From Pseudomonas sivasensis (GTDB taxonomy: Bacteria > Pseudomonadota > Gammaproteobacteria > Pseudomonadales > Pseudomonadaceae): a DNA stretch of 64,000 nucleotides. The notes under the pieces are model-generated. The model saw only the letters and a list, made by a program, of their open reading frames with translations, was not told the origin of the DNA and ran no database searches. Below are positions 52,408-62,006 of the stretch, one piece after another; position 1 is the first letter of the stretch; the number at the start of each line of letters is the position of its first letter. The stretch is from positions 119,455 through 183,454 of the forward strand of contig NZ_JAAOWU010000014.1 of NCBI RefSeq assembly GCF_013778505.1, written 5' to 3'. Position numbers and translations under genes: made by a program.

Positions 52408-53022
52408 TCCCATGGAATCGGCGCAGGACTTGGGCTAGATCCGTTTTCCAGTCAAGCCAGTTACGGGGTCGGTGCGGATGACCGGTACCGCCGCCAACTG
52501 GCGACGGCGACAAGATCCTACACGCTGGTAGGTACTCGCACAGGAAGCGGGGTGTGGACCCAGTTACATTGGCTCAAAGCCCGTAGCGGCAAGACGGCCA
52601 CAGCGATCAGGCGACTGATTGCCGTCCGGCAAAAAATGGAAAATAGTCGGGGTCGGGTTGTACTTTTGTCGTTCTCGAATGCTGCGCTCAATACCTTCAA
52701 CAAAGTCTACGCTCAGCTCGCTTCAGACCTTCCAGACGACGCTAACCGCAAGCGCGTACAGGTGGGCACGCTCGACGGTTTCTTCACCCAGCATGTGCTG
52801 CGTCCCCACGCTCACCGGACAATGCCCTCAGACCAAGCCGCGTATCTTGTGTCCGGTATAGAGCCGTTCCTGGCCAACTTTAGGTACTGGCCTGAGGAAG
52901 GACGTCCGACCCCCATCAAAGCCGTCAAAGTGGGCCTGGAGCATGGGGACTTCTACTTCGTCACCGGTGTCGCCAGCGGTGTCAGGGTTCGAGGTGCGGC
53001 TTCTAGCATAACTGTCGCATGA
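52408..53022 (+). pseudogene. Truncated UvrD/AddA-type SF1 helicase fragment
   Basis: The frame open from 52408 encodes the N-terminal ATPase region of a superfamily 1 helicase: motif I as ARSGKTATAIRRL, motif Ia as VVLLSFSNAALNTFNKVY, and VGTLDGFFTQHVLRP. It lacks the upstream Q-motif and everything beyond about 150 residues, ending in a sequence unlike the family (VRVRGAASSITVA). The Gly-rich part of motif I is degenerate. It is most likely a decayed piece of a DNA-repair or defence helicase. A GTG at 52552 could start a 156-residue product. Confidence 0.6.
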
Positions 53023-53118
53023 TGGGTTTGCGGGTAGGTACTGCGGAGTTCGTCCACAGCCAGCATCAGCCCCTGGCAGAAGCCATGGATTGCTGGCAAT
53101 GGCAATTTCTCGCTCATC

Positions 53119-53229
53119 CTAGAAAAGGCGTAGTAGCTCTTCGATTTGGCTTTGAAGTCTATTCATATTAGGGTCTGAAAAGCGAACGATGTCCAAGCCT
53201 TGCTTTCCAGCGTGAAGCGTCAGTTTCAT
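53119..53229 (-). CDS. Possible 36-residue small protein
   Basis: ATG at 53229 with GGAGG 9 nt upstream opens a 36-codon frame ending in TAG. The product starts MKLTLHAGKQGLDIVRF and has an amphipathic C-terminal helix (NRLQSQIEELLRLF). I do not recognise it. Apart from this candidate, the interval 53023-53349 holds nothing I can identify. Confidence 0.25.
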   Translation of the reverse strand: MKLTLHAGKQGLDIVRFSDPNMNRLQSQIEELLRLF

Positions 53230-53367
53230 TAAGCCAGCCTCCAAGCCAAGCTGGTCCTAGTAGATTCTTTCCAGCACGTCCGATGGCGACTATTCGCCTA
53301 TGTCAAAAGCGGAAACAGTACTACGATCGATTTAGTTTGGCAGGCAACAGTGAAAGCGGGTCGTCAT

Positions 53368-53577
53368 ATGAGTGAAAACCATAAGCTTTCGGCAGACTCG
53401 ACTGCTGAGGATATATTGGAGGTCAAACGACTAGCCAGAATCAGGCTTATCGATGCATTGTACGCGGCAGATCGAGAGAGCCTTGAACTAGCGGCCCAAT
53501 ATGTCAAATCTGCATTACGCGGCACGGGTTCGATTGCAAGACCAAAAAGGTTCAGCAGTCTAGGCAACGAGGACTGA
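53368..53577 (+). CDS. Hypothetical small protein
   Basis: A 69-residue, mostly helical, charged protein (MSENHKLSADSTAEDILEV, then RIRLIDALYAADRESLELAA). There is no signal peptide or membrane segment and no recognised family. A GTG 18 bp upstream is an alternative start. It lies among transposon remnants, so it may be cargo. Confidence 0.45.
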   Translation: MSENHKLSADSTAEDILEVKRLARIRLIDALYAADRESLELAAQYVKSALRGTGSIARPKRFSSLGNED

Positions 53578-53689
53578 AGATGATTTGGCTCGGTTTAGTT
53601 GGTACGTTATCTGTAAAATCGATCCTGCACCGAGGCGGCAACTGTTTGGCAAAATGAGTGATGCCTCGTTCTTCATCCCGGTCGCGTGC

Positions 53690-53875
53690 GTGTTCGCAGC
53701 GATTAGGACTGGTCTTGTCAATCAGAGCCTGGGCGGTGTCCGGTACTGCCGCATCCAGCGGAGTGATCTTCAGTCCGGACTCGGTGAGGATCGCGTCAGG
53801 GAGTTTGTTGTCCATGGCCAGCTTGGCGACAGTCGCCAGTTGCTGCTCCAGCAATTGCATGCGTTCCTCAAGGTA
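53690..53875 (-). pseudogene. Tn3-family transposase (TnpA) remnant
   Basis: About 60 residues resemble an internal segment of Tn3-family transposases: YLEERMQLLEQQLATVAKLA, then NKLPDAILTESGLKITPLD and AVPDTAQALIDKTS. The similarity stops abruptly on both sides, where the frame continues into MFS-derived sequence upstream and unrelated sequence downstream. No catalytic residues remain. Confidence 0.6.
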
Positions 53876-54146
53876 CTGATCGTGAGCCGAAGGTCGAGGT
53901 GAACGAGGTGGCAATGTTGCCAAGTGCATACAGGCCCATCAGTAAAAGCAACATATGTTTGCGCAGTAGCTTGGCGCCGACCATGACGCCTAGGGCGTAG
54001 GTGCTGATGGCGTGGCTCGCTTGGGGCTCGCTCAGGTTGAGGTTGCGGGCTATGTCGGGCATCAGACCCTTGATAGCAAATTCGCCGGTGCCGATATCGA
54101 AAGCGCACGCGGGCATTACGTGCCCGGGTGTTTGGTGGATAGGCAT
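53868..54146 (-). pseudogene. Broken MFS transporter N-terminus (AraJ/YdhP type)
   Basis: The frame from ATG 54146 encodes the first helices of an MFS efflux protein (FDIGTGEFAIKGLMPDIARN, SHAISTYALGVMVGAKLL), then jumps to LLRKHMLLLLMGLYALGNIATSFTSTF. The spacing suggests a small internal deletion in the first loop. After about 90 residues it runs into the Tn3 remnant. The expected 390-residue protein is absent. Confidence 0.65.
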
Positions 54147-54300
54147 GGATTTCTCTGTATTGAAGGGTGATACGGGGTGAGCCTGCGATCCTACGCAAGC
54201 AGCAGCGAAGATTTCTGAAACCGTGTGTGGCACGAGAGTTCCATCGCCTTTCAGATCCGTCTTATTCAAGTCTCCCCTCGCCACGCCTACTATTTTGGCG

Positions 54301-57039
54301 ATGAAACTCAAACATTTCCTGCAACCTCTAGACTCTTCCTTTTCGACGCCCAACGCTGCTCGCAAGTTGTTGCGCCTATTCGCCTTGGCGTTGGTGCTTG
54401 GCGTGTATGTGAGCGCCTACATTTACCTGCGCGCGGTGTTGAATGAGGAGATTTCGCTGAGGCGCAGTTATATGAATGAAGCGATTTCCGACGCGCAAAG
54501 TTTTTTTGTCAGCCGCCAGACGCTGTTGAAAAGCCTGGGCCTGTCGACCGTGCGCCATGTCACGGCGCCGGTGGGTAACCTTAATAATGTGCCGAGCGAA
54601 GAGGTGCATATTACCCTGGGTGAGGCGGGCAATATCTGGAGCCTGTGGCTCACCAAGCGGCTGCTCGATTACCTGGATGCCAACAAGGTCAACCTGATCT
54701 ATGTCGCCCAGCGTGCCGAACCGGTGGTCGAGCGCCTATTTACCGTCGGTGTGACGCCGAAAACTGTGCCGCAGCCGGTGCTGCAGCGGTTGATGGCGGT
54801 GGACACTGGCCAGGTCTCGGTCACTGATGAGTTGTGGCTGACCGAGCAGACCCGCCTGGATTCGCCGCTGTACATCTTCGCCCGCCTGGACGACCGCAGC
54901 TCGGCATCAGGGTGGCTAGGGCTGGAGGTGGAAGCCCCTAACCTGATCAGCGCCCTGCAGCATGAAAAAGCCGGTGACTTTATGTTGCTCGACGGCGCCG
55001 GCCAGCTGATTTTCAGCAGCGCGCTCCATCAACCGGCGGCTGCGAAGGAGCTGCGCCAATATCACGCTACGGCCAGTTTCGGTTGGGAAGGCAGCCGCTG
55101 GTTGCCGGACCGCTTGGCCATTCGCAGGCACCTGGGGTATTCCCAGTGGCAAATTATTTACAGCCTGGAATTGAGTTCACTGTTGCCCAGCCTGGCCATG
55201 CCGTTGCTGGGGTGCCTGTTGCTGTGTTTGGTGGCGAGTGTGTTGATGGTGCCGCTGGTGAGGCGCATCGACCAGCGCCTGATTATCCCGGCGGCCAATC
55301 GCATCGAAGCGCTGGTGGAGAGCGAGGCCTTCAGCAGCGCGGTGATTCGCATCGCGCCGGTGGCCCTGTGCGTTCTGCGCCGCAGCGATGGGGAAGTAGT
55401 ACTGGAAAACCCCTTGTCGCGCAAATGGCTGGGCAATGGCCAGGAGCGTCAGCAACTGTGCCACGGCTGGATTCGCCGCGCCTTCCATGAACACGATCAA
55501 AGCAGCACCGACGAGCTGCAAATGGAAGACGGCCGCCACTTGTACCTGAGTTTTGCACCCACTCGTTACCAGCGTGAAGAGGTGCTGATTTGCGCCTTCA
55601 GCGACATCACCGAGCGCAAACAGGTGGAGTTGGCGTTGCAGCAGGCGCGCACCCTGGCGGATGCTGCGAATGAGGCCAAGACCCGGTTCCTGGCGACCAT
55701 GAGCCATGAGATCCGCACGCCGCTGTATGGCGTGCTCGGCACCCTGGAATTGCTCGCGCGCACCGACCTCAACAGCCAGCAGCGCGGCTACCTGAACGCT
55801 ATCGAAGGCTCTTCGGCGAATTTGCTGCAAATGATCTGCGACGTGCTAGATGTATCGAAAATCGAGGCGGGGCAACTGTCCCTCGAATTCAGTACGTTTT
55901 CGCCGATCGAGTTGGTGCAGGAGGTGATCCAAGGCTACGCTGGCGCCGCCCAAAGCAAGGGCCTACAGTTGTTCGCCTGCCTTGACCCGCAGTTGCCCGA
56001 CCGTGTGCGTGGCGATGTCACGCGTATCCGCCAGATCCTGAATAACTTGCTCAATAACGCGCTCAAGTTCACTGAGAGCGGCCGGATTGTGTTGCGCCTG
56101 CGCCTGGAAAGCCGTGAAGGCGAGCGCGCGATGTTGCAGTGGCAGGTAGTCGATACGGGCAAGGGTATTGCCGAGGAAGATCAGCAGTACCTGTTCGAGC
56201 CGTTCTTCCAGGTCAGCGGCAATGCCAACTTGGTCGCCGGCAGCGGCCTGGGCTTATCGATCTGCAAGCGCCTGATGCATTTAATGAACGGCACATTGCG
56301 CGTGGTCAGCGAGCCGGGTCTGGGCAGCAGTTTTTCCTTCACCTTGCCGCTGGAGCAAGTCATCGACGACGGCCAGGCCCCCTGGGCGCAGCCGCTGTTG
56401 GGCGAGCGCGTGTATGTGGTGTCGCCGGTGCGGGAGCTGGCGGAAAGTGTCGGCGGTTGGTTGCGCCGCTGGGGTGCACGGGTGCAGCTCGGTGCGCCGG
56501 AGTTCGCCGAGGCCGACCCCGGTACGGTGCTGGTCGAGCTGTATCCCTGCCCGACCGAACCCGGCCAGTTGTTGCATTGGTCCGGGCCACGGGTGATGGC
56601 CTCCCTCGATGAACATGGCGCGTACCCCTGGCAGATCAGCCTGAACAACTTGCAGGCGCTCAACCGTGCGGTCAGTGGCGCCCAAGGCGGAGAAGAATTG
56701 CTGACGCCGAGGATCAGCGAAAAACCAACCGAGTTCAACCTCAACCTACGCCTGCTGGTGGCCGAGGACAACCTTATCAACCAGTTGATCCTGCGCGACC
56801 AGCTGGAAGAACTCGGCTGCAGCGTCGTGCTGGCCTGCGATGGCATTGAAGCGCTGTCGCTGTGGGGCGACACCGCGTTCGACATGATACTCACCGACGT
56901 CAACATGCCGCGCATGAACGGTTACGAACTCACCGAACAACTGCGCGGCCTGGGCTGCTCGCTGCCGATCATCGGCGCCACCGCCAACGCGATGCTCGAC
57001 GAGGCCGAGCGCTGCCTGAACGCCGGCATGGATCATTGA
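54301..57039 (+). CDS. Hybrid sensor histidine kinase with receiver domain cut by an in-frame TGA
   Basis: 912 residues. A membrane helix (about 23-43), a periplasmic sensor (about 45-295) and a second helix (about 298-322) are followed by a short PAS-like segment, HisKA (FLATMSHEIRTPLYGVLG), HATPase (ILNNLLNNALKF, GSGLGLSICKRL) and a C-terminal receiver with Asp in MILTDVNMPRMNG. The TGA at 57037-57039 falls where the paralogue at 58428 has Trp (NAWVVKP). Reading on in frame restores LVKPFTLRALYQCLHRYQ and ends at 57106-57108. The conserved receiver Lys is therefore lost if the TGA is real. Start ATG 54301 lacks a clear ribosome-binding site. Confidence 0.85.
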   Translation: MKLKHFLQPLDSSFSTPNAARKLLRLFALALVLGVYVSAYIYLRAVLNEEISLRRSYMNEAISDAQSFFVSRQTLLKSLGLSTVRHVTAPVGNLNNVPSEEVHITLGEAGNIWSLWLTKRLLDYLDANKVNLIYVAQRAEPVVERLFTVGVTPKTVPQPVLQRLMAVDTGQVSVTDELWLTEQTRLDSPLYIFARLDDRSSASGWLGLEVEAPNLISALQHEKAGDFMLLDGAGQLIFSSALHQPAAAKELRQYHATASFGWEGSRWLPDRLAIRRHLGYSQWQIIYSLELSSLLPSLAMPLLGCLLLCLVASVLMVPLVRRIDQRLIIPAANRIEALVESEAFSSAVIRIAPVALCVLRRSDGEVVLENPLSRKWLGNGQERQQLCHGWIRRAFHEHDQSSTDELQMEDGRHLYLSFAPTRYQREEVLICAFSDITERKQVELALQQARTLADAANEAKTRFLATMSHEIRTPLYGVLGTLELLARTDLNSQQRGYLNAIEGSSANLLQMICDVLDVSKIEAGQLSLEFSTFSPIELVQEVIQGYAGAAQSKGLQLFACLDPQLPDRVRGDVTRIRQILNNLLNNALKFTESGRIVLRLRLESREGERAMLQWQVVDTGKGIAEEDQQYLFEPFFQVSGNANLVAGSGLGLSICKRLMHLMNGTLRVVSEPGLGSSFSFTLPLEQVIDDGQAPWAQPLLGERVYVVSPVRELAESVGGWLRRWGARVQLGAPEFAEADPGTVLVELYPCPTEPGQLLHWSGPRVMASLDEHGAYPWQISLNNLQALNRAVSGAQGGEELLTPRISEKPTEFNLNLRLLVAEDNLINQLILRDQLEELGCSVVLACDGIEALSLWGDTAFDMILTDVNMPRMNGYELTEQLRGLGCSLPIIGATANAMLDEAERCLNAGMDH

Positions 57040-57104
57040 TTGGTTAAACCGTTCACCCTGCGGGCACTCTATCAGTGCTTGCATCGCTATCAGAGGAGGG
57101 TGCT

Positions 57105-58304
57105 TTGAGCGCCTATCGTGTACTCATCGTAGAGGACCATCCCTTTCAGCATGAGTACCTGATTAACCTCTTCCAGGCCAGTGGCGGTTTTGACGTCGAT
57201 GTGGTGTGGGATGGCGCCGCAGCTTTGCGGCGCCTGGCCCGCCAGCGCTACGACTTGTTGCTCAGTGACTTGATGATGCCGGGGATGGACGGGGTGCAAT
57301 TGATCCAGCACCTGGCGCAGATGCAGACTCCGCCCACCCTGGCGCTGATGAGCGTGGCGTCACGGCGCATGCTGGCGGGCGCAGGGCAGGTGGCCGAGAA
57401 CCTTGGGCTGACCGTCGCCGGGCTGATCTCCAAGCCACTGCGTGAACCTGAAGTGCTTATCCTGCGTGATTGCCTCGACAAACTCGCCGAGCAGGAGCGC
57501 ACGCCGTGTTGTCATCGGGGCGTCAGCCATTCCCGCGAGAACCTGGTGCGTGCCCTGGCCAACGGCGAGATCCAGGCCTGGTTCCAGCCGAAAAAATCCC
57601 TGCACGACGGGCGCATCGTAGGCGCCGAAGCCCTGGCGCGCTGGGTTCACCCGGTGGAAGGGTTGTTGATGCCCTGCGCGTTTCTCGGTGATATAGAGCG
57701 TCTGGGCCTGGAGGCCCAGTTGCTCACTTGCATCCTCGGCCAAACCCTCAGCGCCCAGGCCCAGTGGGCGCAGCTGGGCTACCGGATGCCGGTGTCGATC
57801 AACTTGCCCACGCATTTGCTCGACCAGTGCGACCTGGTCGACCACCTGCTCGCCCAGGTGCAAAGCCGCGATGCTGAACCTCGGCAAATCACCTTCGAAT
57901 TGATGGAAAGCTCTACCACACAGTTGACCAGTAACTACTACGCTGGAGCATGTCGCTTGCGCATGATGGGCTTCGGGTTGGCGATGGATGACTTCGGCAA
58001 GGGGTTTAGTTCCTATTACAACCTGGTGTCCACGCCGTTCAACGAGGTCAAGATCGACCGTTCACTGGTGCATGGCTGTGCCGAGAACGAGAGCCTGACT
58101 TCGGCCTTGCAGAGCATTGTCGAGCTGTGCCGCAAACTCGGCCTGACCGCCATTGCGGAGGGCGCCGAGACCCAGGCGGAGCTGGCGATATTGCGGCGTA
58201 TTCGCTGCGATCAGGTACAGGGTTTCCTGATCTCCCAGGCTGTGGCAGCGGAAAAATTTAGTGCCTTATTGATACAGGATGGCCCTGCGCCAGCACTTAT
58301 CTGA
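57105..58304 (+). CDS. REC-EAL response regulator, c-di-GMP phosphodiesterase (RocR/PvrR-like)
   Basis: A 399-residue protein. The receiver (about 1-125) has phospho-acceptor Asp in DLLLSDLMMPGMDG and Lys in LISKPLREP. The EAL domain (about 145-395) retains key residues: EALARW, SINLP, FELMESS, MDDFGKGFSSY, VKIDRS, AEGAET and QGF, so it is probably catalytically active. I chose the TTG start at 57105 because GAGGAGGG lies just upstream; it overlaps the TGA that would end the read-through form of the preceding kinase. Confidence 0.92.
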   Translation: MSAYRVLIVEDHPFQHEYLINLFQASGGFDVDVVWDGAAALRRLARQRYDLLLSDLMMPGMDGVQLIQHLAQMQTPPTLALMSVASRRMLAGAGQVAENLGLTVAGLISKPLREPEVLILRDCLDKLAEQERTPCCHRGVSHSRENLVRALANGEIQAWFQPKKSLHDGRIVGAEALARWVHPVEGLLMPCAFLGDIERLGLEAQLLTCILGQTLSAQAQWAQLGYRMPVSINLPTHLLDQCDLVDHLLAQVQSRDAEPRQITFELMESSTTQLTSNYYAGACRLRMMGFGLAMDDFGKGFSSYYNLVSTPFNEVKIDRSLVHGCAENESLTSALQSIVELCRKLGLTAIAEGAETQAELAILRRIRCDQVQGFLISQAVAAEKFSALLIQDGPAPALI

Positions 58305-58344
58305 GCAGTCAGGGTCAGACAGTCAAGAAGCCCGAAGGAAGGGT

Positions 58345-58366
58345 CGCCCGATAGCCGGGCGTTATT
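58345..58366 (+). terminator. Hairpin after the EAL gene
   Basis: CGCCCG (58345-58350) pairs with CGGGCG (58356-58361) over ATAGC, followed by TTATT. It separates the first kinase/EAL pair from the second kinase/regulator pair. Confidence 0.6.
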
Positions 58367-58427
58367 GGCCAATGCCGGGATTAAGCATAGGCCCCACGTC
58401 CTGATTCAGGCTTCTGCGGTACTGACT

Positions 58428-61319
58428 ATGAAACATGCAAGTCTGCGCCTGGATAAGCTGGCGCAAAGCTCTCAACGCCTGAACAAAGCCCTGTTGTTGC
58501 TCACCGGGCTCGCCCTGTTGCTTTCCAGCAGTTGCTACTGGGCAGTGTCGCGATTGCTCGACGCCGAACAGGATAAAATCGAGTTCCACTTCGCCCGTGT
58601 GATGGAGATCGTCCATGAGCACGAGGGGTTTCTGCGCAGCGTGGCCAGCGGCTACAACCGAAGTAACCCGCCGCCCCTGCCGGCGGTGCAGTCGACCTCG
58701 GTGGTGGAGGTGCAGCGCGAGGCTGGGCAGGTGCTGCTGCAGGCCAAGGGGTTTGCCTTGTCGCTGCCCTTTACGTTGTCCCACAACGAGACGTTTGCGG
58801 CGGACGACACGAGGCGGGCGCTGGCGTTTGGTGTGCAATTGACCGACTACTATGGCAGCTATTGGGCCGGTTCGTTTTACGCCTCGCCGCAGTTGTTCGT
58901 CCTCACCCCCAATAACGTTGCCAGCCTGGCCGTACCCGGTATCGGTGGGTTGCGTCATTACCAGCCGTTACTGCCTGAGCAGTACCACGAGATAGTGAGC
59001 CGCCTGTATCAGTTACAACAAAGTCAAAGTCTGTTGCTCAATGACAGCCGTGTGCGCTGGATGCCTGCACCGTTAAAGCTGTATCGCAACAGCCGCAACA
59101 TCGTCGCCATGATCGGCCTCGACGTGTCCGCCGCCGTACTGCCGGCCAATCAGCCCCAAGCCCCGTTGACGCTGGCGGCGGTGGTAGATACGGCCCAGGT
59201 CGATGAATTCGAGCGGGTGCTGCAACGGTCGGTCTATAACCAGTTCACGCTGATTACGCCCCAGGGCGATATGCTGCTCGGCAACCTCGGCGATGAACAC
59301 ATGGCGCCACTGGGTTTGAGTTTCAATCGCCAGGGCTTGCGCTTCAAGATGCTCAGCGAGGGCGGCGAACACTGGACCGGTTTGTACGCGATCAGCTATC
59401 AGGATTTTCTGCGCTACGCCAAATGGCCGCTGCTCGGCCTGGGCCTGACGTTCTTGGCGGCCGTGCTACTGGGCGGGTGGATCAACCATTGGTACAAGAC
59501 CCGCATCGTCATTCCGGCGCAGCGCGCGCAGGAACGGTTGTTCGAGAGCGAGGCGTTCAATCGCATCATGCTGCACAACGCCCCTGTGGGCTTGTGCGTG
59601 GTGCGCCGCAGCGATCATCAATTGCTCCTAGAAAACCAGCGCGCCGTGCAACTGTGCGGCACCGCACCGTTACTCGACGTGCTCAAAGCTAACGATGGCC
59701 GGGATACCCCTGGTGAGATGTGCCTGGCGGTAGAGGGGCGTTACTTGCAGGTCGTTGTGGCGGCAGCGCGCTACGAAGGCGAGGACGTGTTCCTCTGCGG
59801 CTGCAATGACATCACCCGGCATGTGGACGAAGCCCAGTTGCTAAACCTGGCGCGCCAGAAAGCCACCGAAGCCAACGAGGCCAAGACCGTGTTCCTGGCA
59901 ACCATGAGCCATGAAATCCGCACCCCGTTGTACGGAGTGCTCGGTAACCTGGAACTGATGGCGCTGACCGACATGACTGAGCGACAGCGTCACTACCTGG
60001 AAATTATCCAGGGCTCGTCCACTGTACTGTTCCAGTTGATCAGCAACGTGCTGGATGTGTCGAAAATCGAGTCCGGGCAAATGGCCGTGGAATCGGCGTC
60101 GTTTAACCCGAGCCATTTGGTGGAAGAGTCGGTGCTGGCATTCAGCGCGACTGCGCGCAACAAAGGCTTGCAGATTGATGCCGAAATCGACCCACAGCTG
60201 CCGGCCCAACTGCTCGGTGATGCCGGGCGCATCCGGCAGATTCTGCATAATTTGCTGGGCAACGCGATCAAGTTTACCGATTCGGGGCGCGTGCGTTTGC
60301 GCCTGATTGTGCAACACCTGCTTGAGGATGAAGTGACCCTGCAGTGGCAGGTCACGGACACCGGCGTGGGCATTCCGGAAAAAGCTTTGGAGCAGTTGTT
60401 CAAGCCGTTTTATCAGGTGGCGAGCGGACAGGACGGCAACGGCGCTGGCTTGGGCTTGTCGATTTGCTTGCGTTTGAGTGAGCTGATGGGCGGCAGCATG
60501 CGCGTGGTCAGTGAGCCTGGGTTGGGCAGTAGTTTTTCACTGTTCATCACCTTGCCGGTGCACCCGGAAACGCTGGCCTTTGCTGCTCAACCGTTGATGC
60601 CGTTGTGCCTGGACGCACCGTGTTTGAACGTGCGCGTGCTGGTGGCCGAAGACAACCCGGTCAGCCAGGCCGTGCTGCAAGAGCAGCTCGAAGCCCTCGG
60701 CGCCCACCCGACCATGGCGCGGGACGGCGAGCATGCACTGCAGATATGGGGCTCGCAGCCGTTCGACCTGGTGATCACCGACATCAACATGCCGCGCCTC
60801 AATGGCTACGACCTGGCCCGCGCATTGCGTGAACAAGGTGTGCAAGTACCGATTATCGGCGTGACCGCCAATGCCTTGCGTGAGGAGGGCGAGCGCTGCC
60901 TGGCGGTGGGTATGAACGCGTGGGTGGTCAAGCCGCTGAGCCTGAGCATGCTGCGCCAGGCGTTAATGGCGCACTGTCGGCGGGCAACGGCCTTGGCGGT
61001 TCCTCAGCCGGAGCGGGACCGCCAAGGCTGGATCGAACTGTCGCCGGCCATGCGCCAATTGATGGCCGACACCTTGCTGGCCGATGTTCAGCAGATCGAG
61101 CAAGGCCTGGCGATCGGTGATTCAACCCTGGTCCGCCAGCGCTTGCATAGCCTTAACGGCGCGCTGGCCAGTGTGCGTGCAGGCGAACTGTCGAGCGCGT
61201 GTCAAGCATGGGAAAACACCCTGTACGACTTGCCGCTGGATACCCATGCGACCACGCAGATCCGGGGTGTGTGCACACGGCTGACGGCGGTGGCGCAGTG
61301 CTTGCTGGCAGAGTCGTAA
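58428..61319 (+). CDS. Hybrid sensor histidine kinase with receiver and Hpt domains
   Basis: A 963-residue unorthodox kinase. Two membrane helices (about 22-45 and 330-352) flank a periplasmic sensor. HisKA (FLATMSHEIRTPLYGVLGNLE), HATPase (GNAIKFTDSG, GAGLGLSICLRL) and a receiver (LVITDINMPRLNG, with Lys in NAWVVKPLS) follow. The C-terminal Hpt-like domain has its likely phospho-His in RQRLHSLNGALASV. This complete relay could pass phosphate to the LuxR-type regulator downstream. It is paralogous to the kinase at 54301. ATG 58428 was chosen to give a typical short cytoplasmic N-terminus. Confidence 0.9.
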   Translation: MKHASLRLDKLAQSSQRLNKALLLLTGLALLLSSSCYWAVSRLLDAEQDKIEFHFARVMEIVHEHEGFLRSVASGYNRSNPPPLPAVQSTSVVEVQREAGQVLLQAKGFALSLPFTLSHNETFAADDTRRALAFGVQLTDYYGSYWAGSFYASPQLFVLTPNNVASLAVPGIGGLRHYQPLLPEQYHEIVSRLYQLQQSQSLLLNDSRVRWMPAPLKLYRNSRNIVAMIGLDVSAAVLPANQPQAPLTLAAVVDTAQVDEFERVLQRSVYNQFTLITPQGDMLLGNLGDEHMAPLGLSFNRQGLRFKMLSEGGEHWTGLYAISYQDFLRYAKWPLLGLGLTFLAAVLLGGWINHWYKTRIVIPAQRAQERLFESEAFNRIMLHNAPVGLCVVRRSDHQLLLENQRAVQLCGTAPLLDVLKANDGRDTPGEMCLAVEGRYLQVVVAAARYEGEDVFLCGCNDITRHVDEAQLLNLARQKATEANEAKTVFLATMSHEIRTPLYGVLGNLELMALTDMTERQRHYLEIIQGSSTVLFQLISNVLDVSKIESGQMAVESASFNPSHLVEESVLAFSATARNKGLQIDAEIDPQLPAQLLGDAGRIRQILHNLLGNAIKFTDSGRVRLRLIVQHLLEDEVTLQWQVTDTGVGIPEKALEQLFKPFYQVASGQDGNGAGLGLSICLRLSELMGGSMRVVSEPGLGSSFSLFITLPVHPETLAFAAQPLMPLCLDAPCLNVRVLVAEDNPVSQAVLQEQLEALGAHPTMARDGEHALQIWGSQPFDLVITDINMPRLNGYDLARALREQGVQVPIIGVTANALREEGERCLAVGMNAWVVKPLSLSMLRQALMAHCRRATALAVPQPERDRQGWIELSPAMRQLMADTLLADVQQIEQGLAIGDSTLVRQRLHSLNGALASVRAGELSSACQAWENTLYDLPLDTHATTQIRGVCTRLTAVAQCLLAES

Positions 61320-61353
61320 ACCTGATGAGTGCTCACTCCAAGGAAAATAACGA

Positions 61354-62001
61354 ATGCGAGAAATGAACGTTGTGATCGCCGATGACCACCCGATTGTGCT
61401 GGTGGGCGTGCGCGAAATTGTGCAGCGTGATGCACTCTACAGCCTGGTGGGCGAGGCGCTCAGTTCTAGTCAACTGATCGAGCAACTGCACACGCACCGC
61501 CCGCAGGTGCTGATCACCGATTTCAACATGCCTGGCGATGACACTTATGGCGATGGCCTGAAGTTGATCGAGTACATCCTGCGCCACTTCCCCGAGACCC
61601 AGGTGCTGGTACTGACCATGATCTCCAACAGCCTGATCCTTTCGCGTTTGCAGGAGTTGGGCGTGGCGGGGGTTATTCAGAAGAACCACCTGCATGGCGA
61701 AATCGAAAAAGCCCTAGGCGCCATCAGTGCCCAGCGCAGTTACCGGGCGCCTGAACAGGTGTCCACCTCGGTAGTGGCTAACGCGTCGCAGGTTCAGGAT
61801 CGGTTCCAGAGCCTGTCACCGCGCGAACTAGAGGTGGTGCGTTTGTTTGTCACCGGCATGAGCGTAAGCGACATTGCGCGGCAATTGAGCCGAAGCGTTA
61901 AGACCGTCAGCACACAGAAGATTTCGGCTATGCGCAAGCTGGATGTGGACAGTGATCAGGCGCTGCTGACCTATTGCATCGAGGCCCGGCAGTTTCAGTA
62001 G
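61354..62001 (+). CDS. LuxR/NarL-type response regulator (RocA/RcsB-like)
   Basis: A 215-residue regulator. The receiver starts MNVVIADDHPIVLVGVREIV with Asp in VLITDFNMPGDD. The C-terminal helix-turn-helix is LSPRELEVVRLFVTGMSVSDIARQLSRSVKTVSTQK. It is probably phosphorylated by the kinase encoded just upstream. It is convergent with the fimbrial operon, its likely target by analogy with RocA1-cupC and RcsB-cupD. ATG 61363 is an alternative start. Confidence 0.92.
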   Translation: MREMNVVIADDHPIVLVGVREIVQRDALYSLVGEALSSSQLIEQLHTHRPQVLITDFNMPGDDTYGDGLKLIEYILRHFPETQVLVLTMISNSLILSRLQELGVAGVIQKNHLHGEIEKALGAISAQRSYRAPEQVSTSVVANASQVQDRFQSLSPRELEVVRLFVTGMSVSDIARQLSRSVKTVSTQKISAMRKLDVDSDQALLTYCIEARQFQ

Positions 62002-62006
62002 GGGGG

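Noticed and set aside
23942..54200. Possible CRISPR-associated transposon
   Set aside because: No cas genes and no regularly spaced direct repeats with unique spacers were seen. The short TniQ alone does not justify the label.
57037..57039. TGA as selenocysteine codon
   Set aside because: No SECIS-like hairpin directly downstream was evident, and the equivalent paralogue residue is Trp. A point mutation or sequencing error is far more likely.
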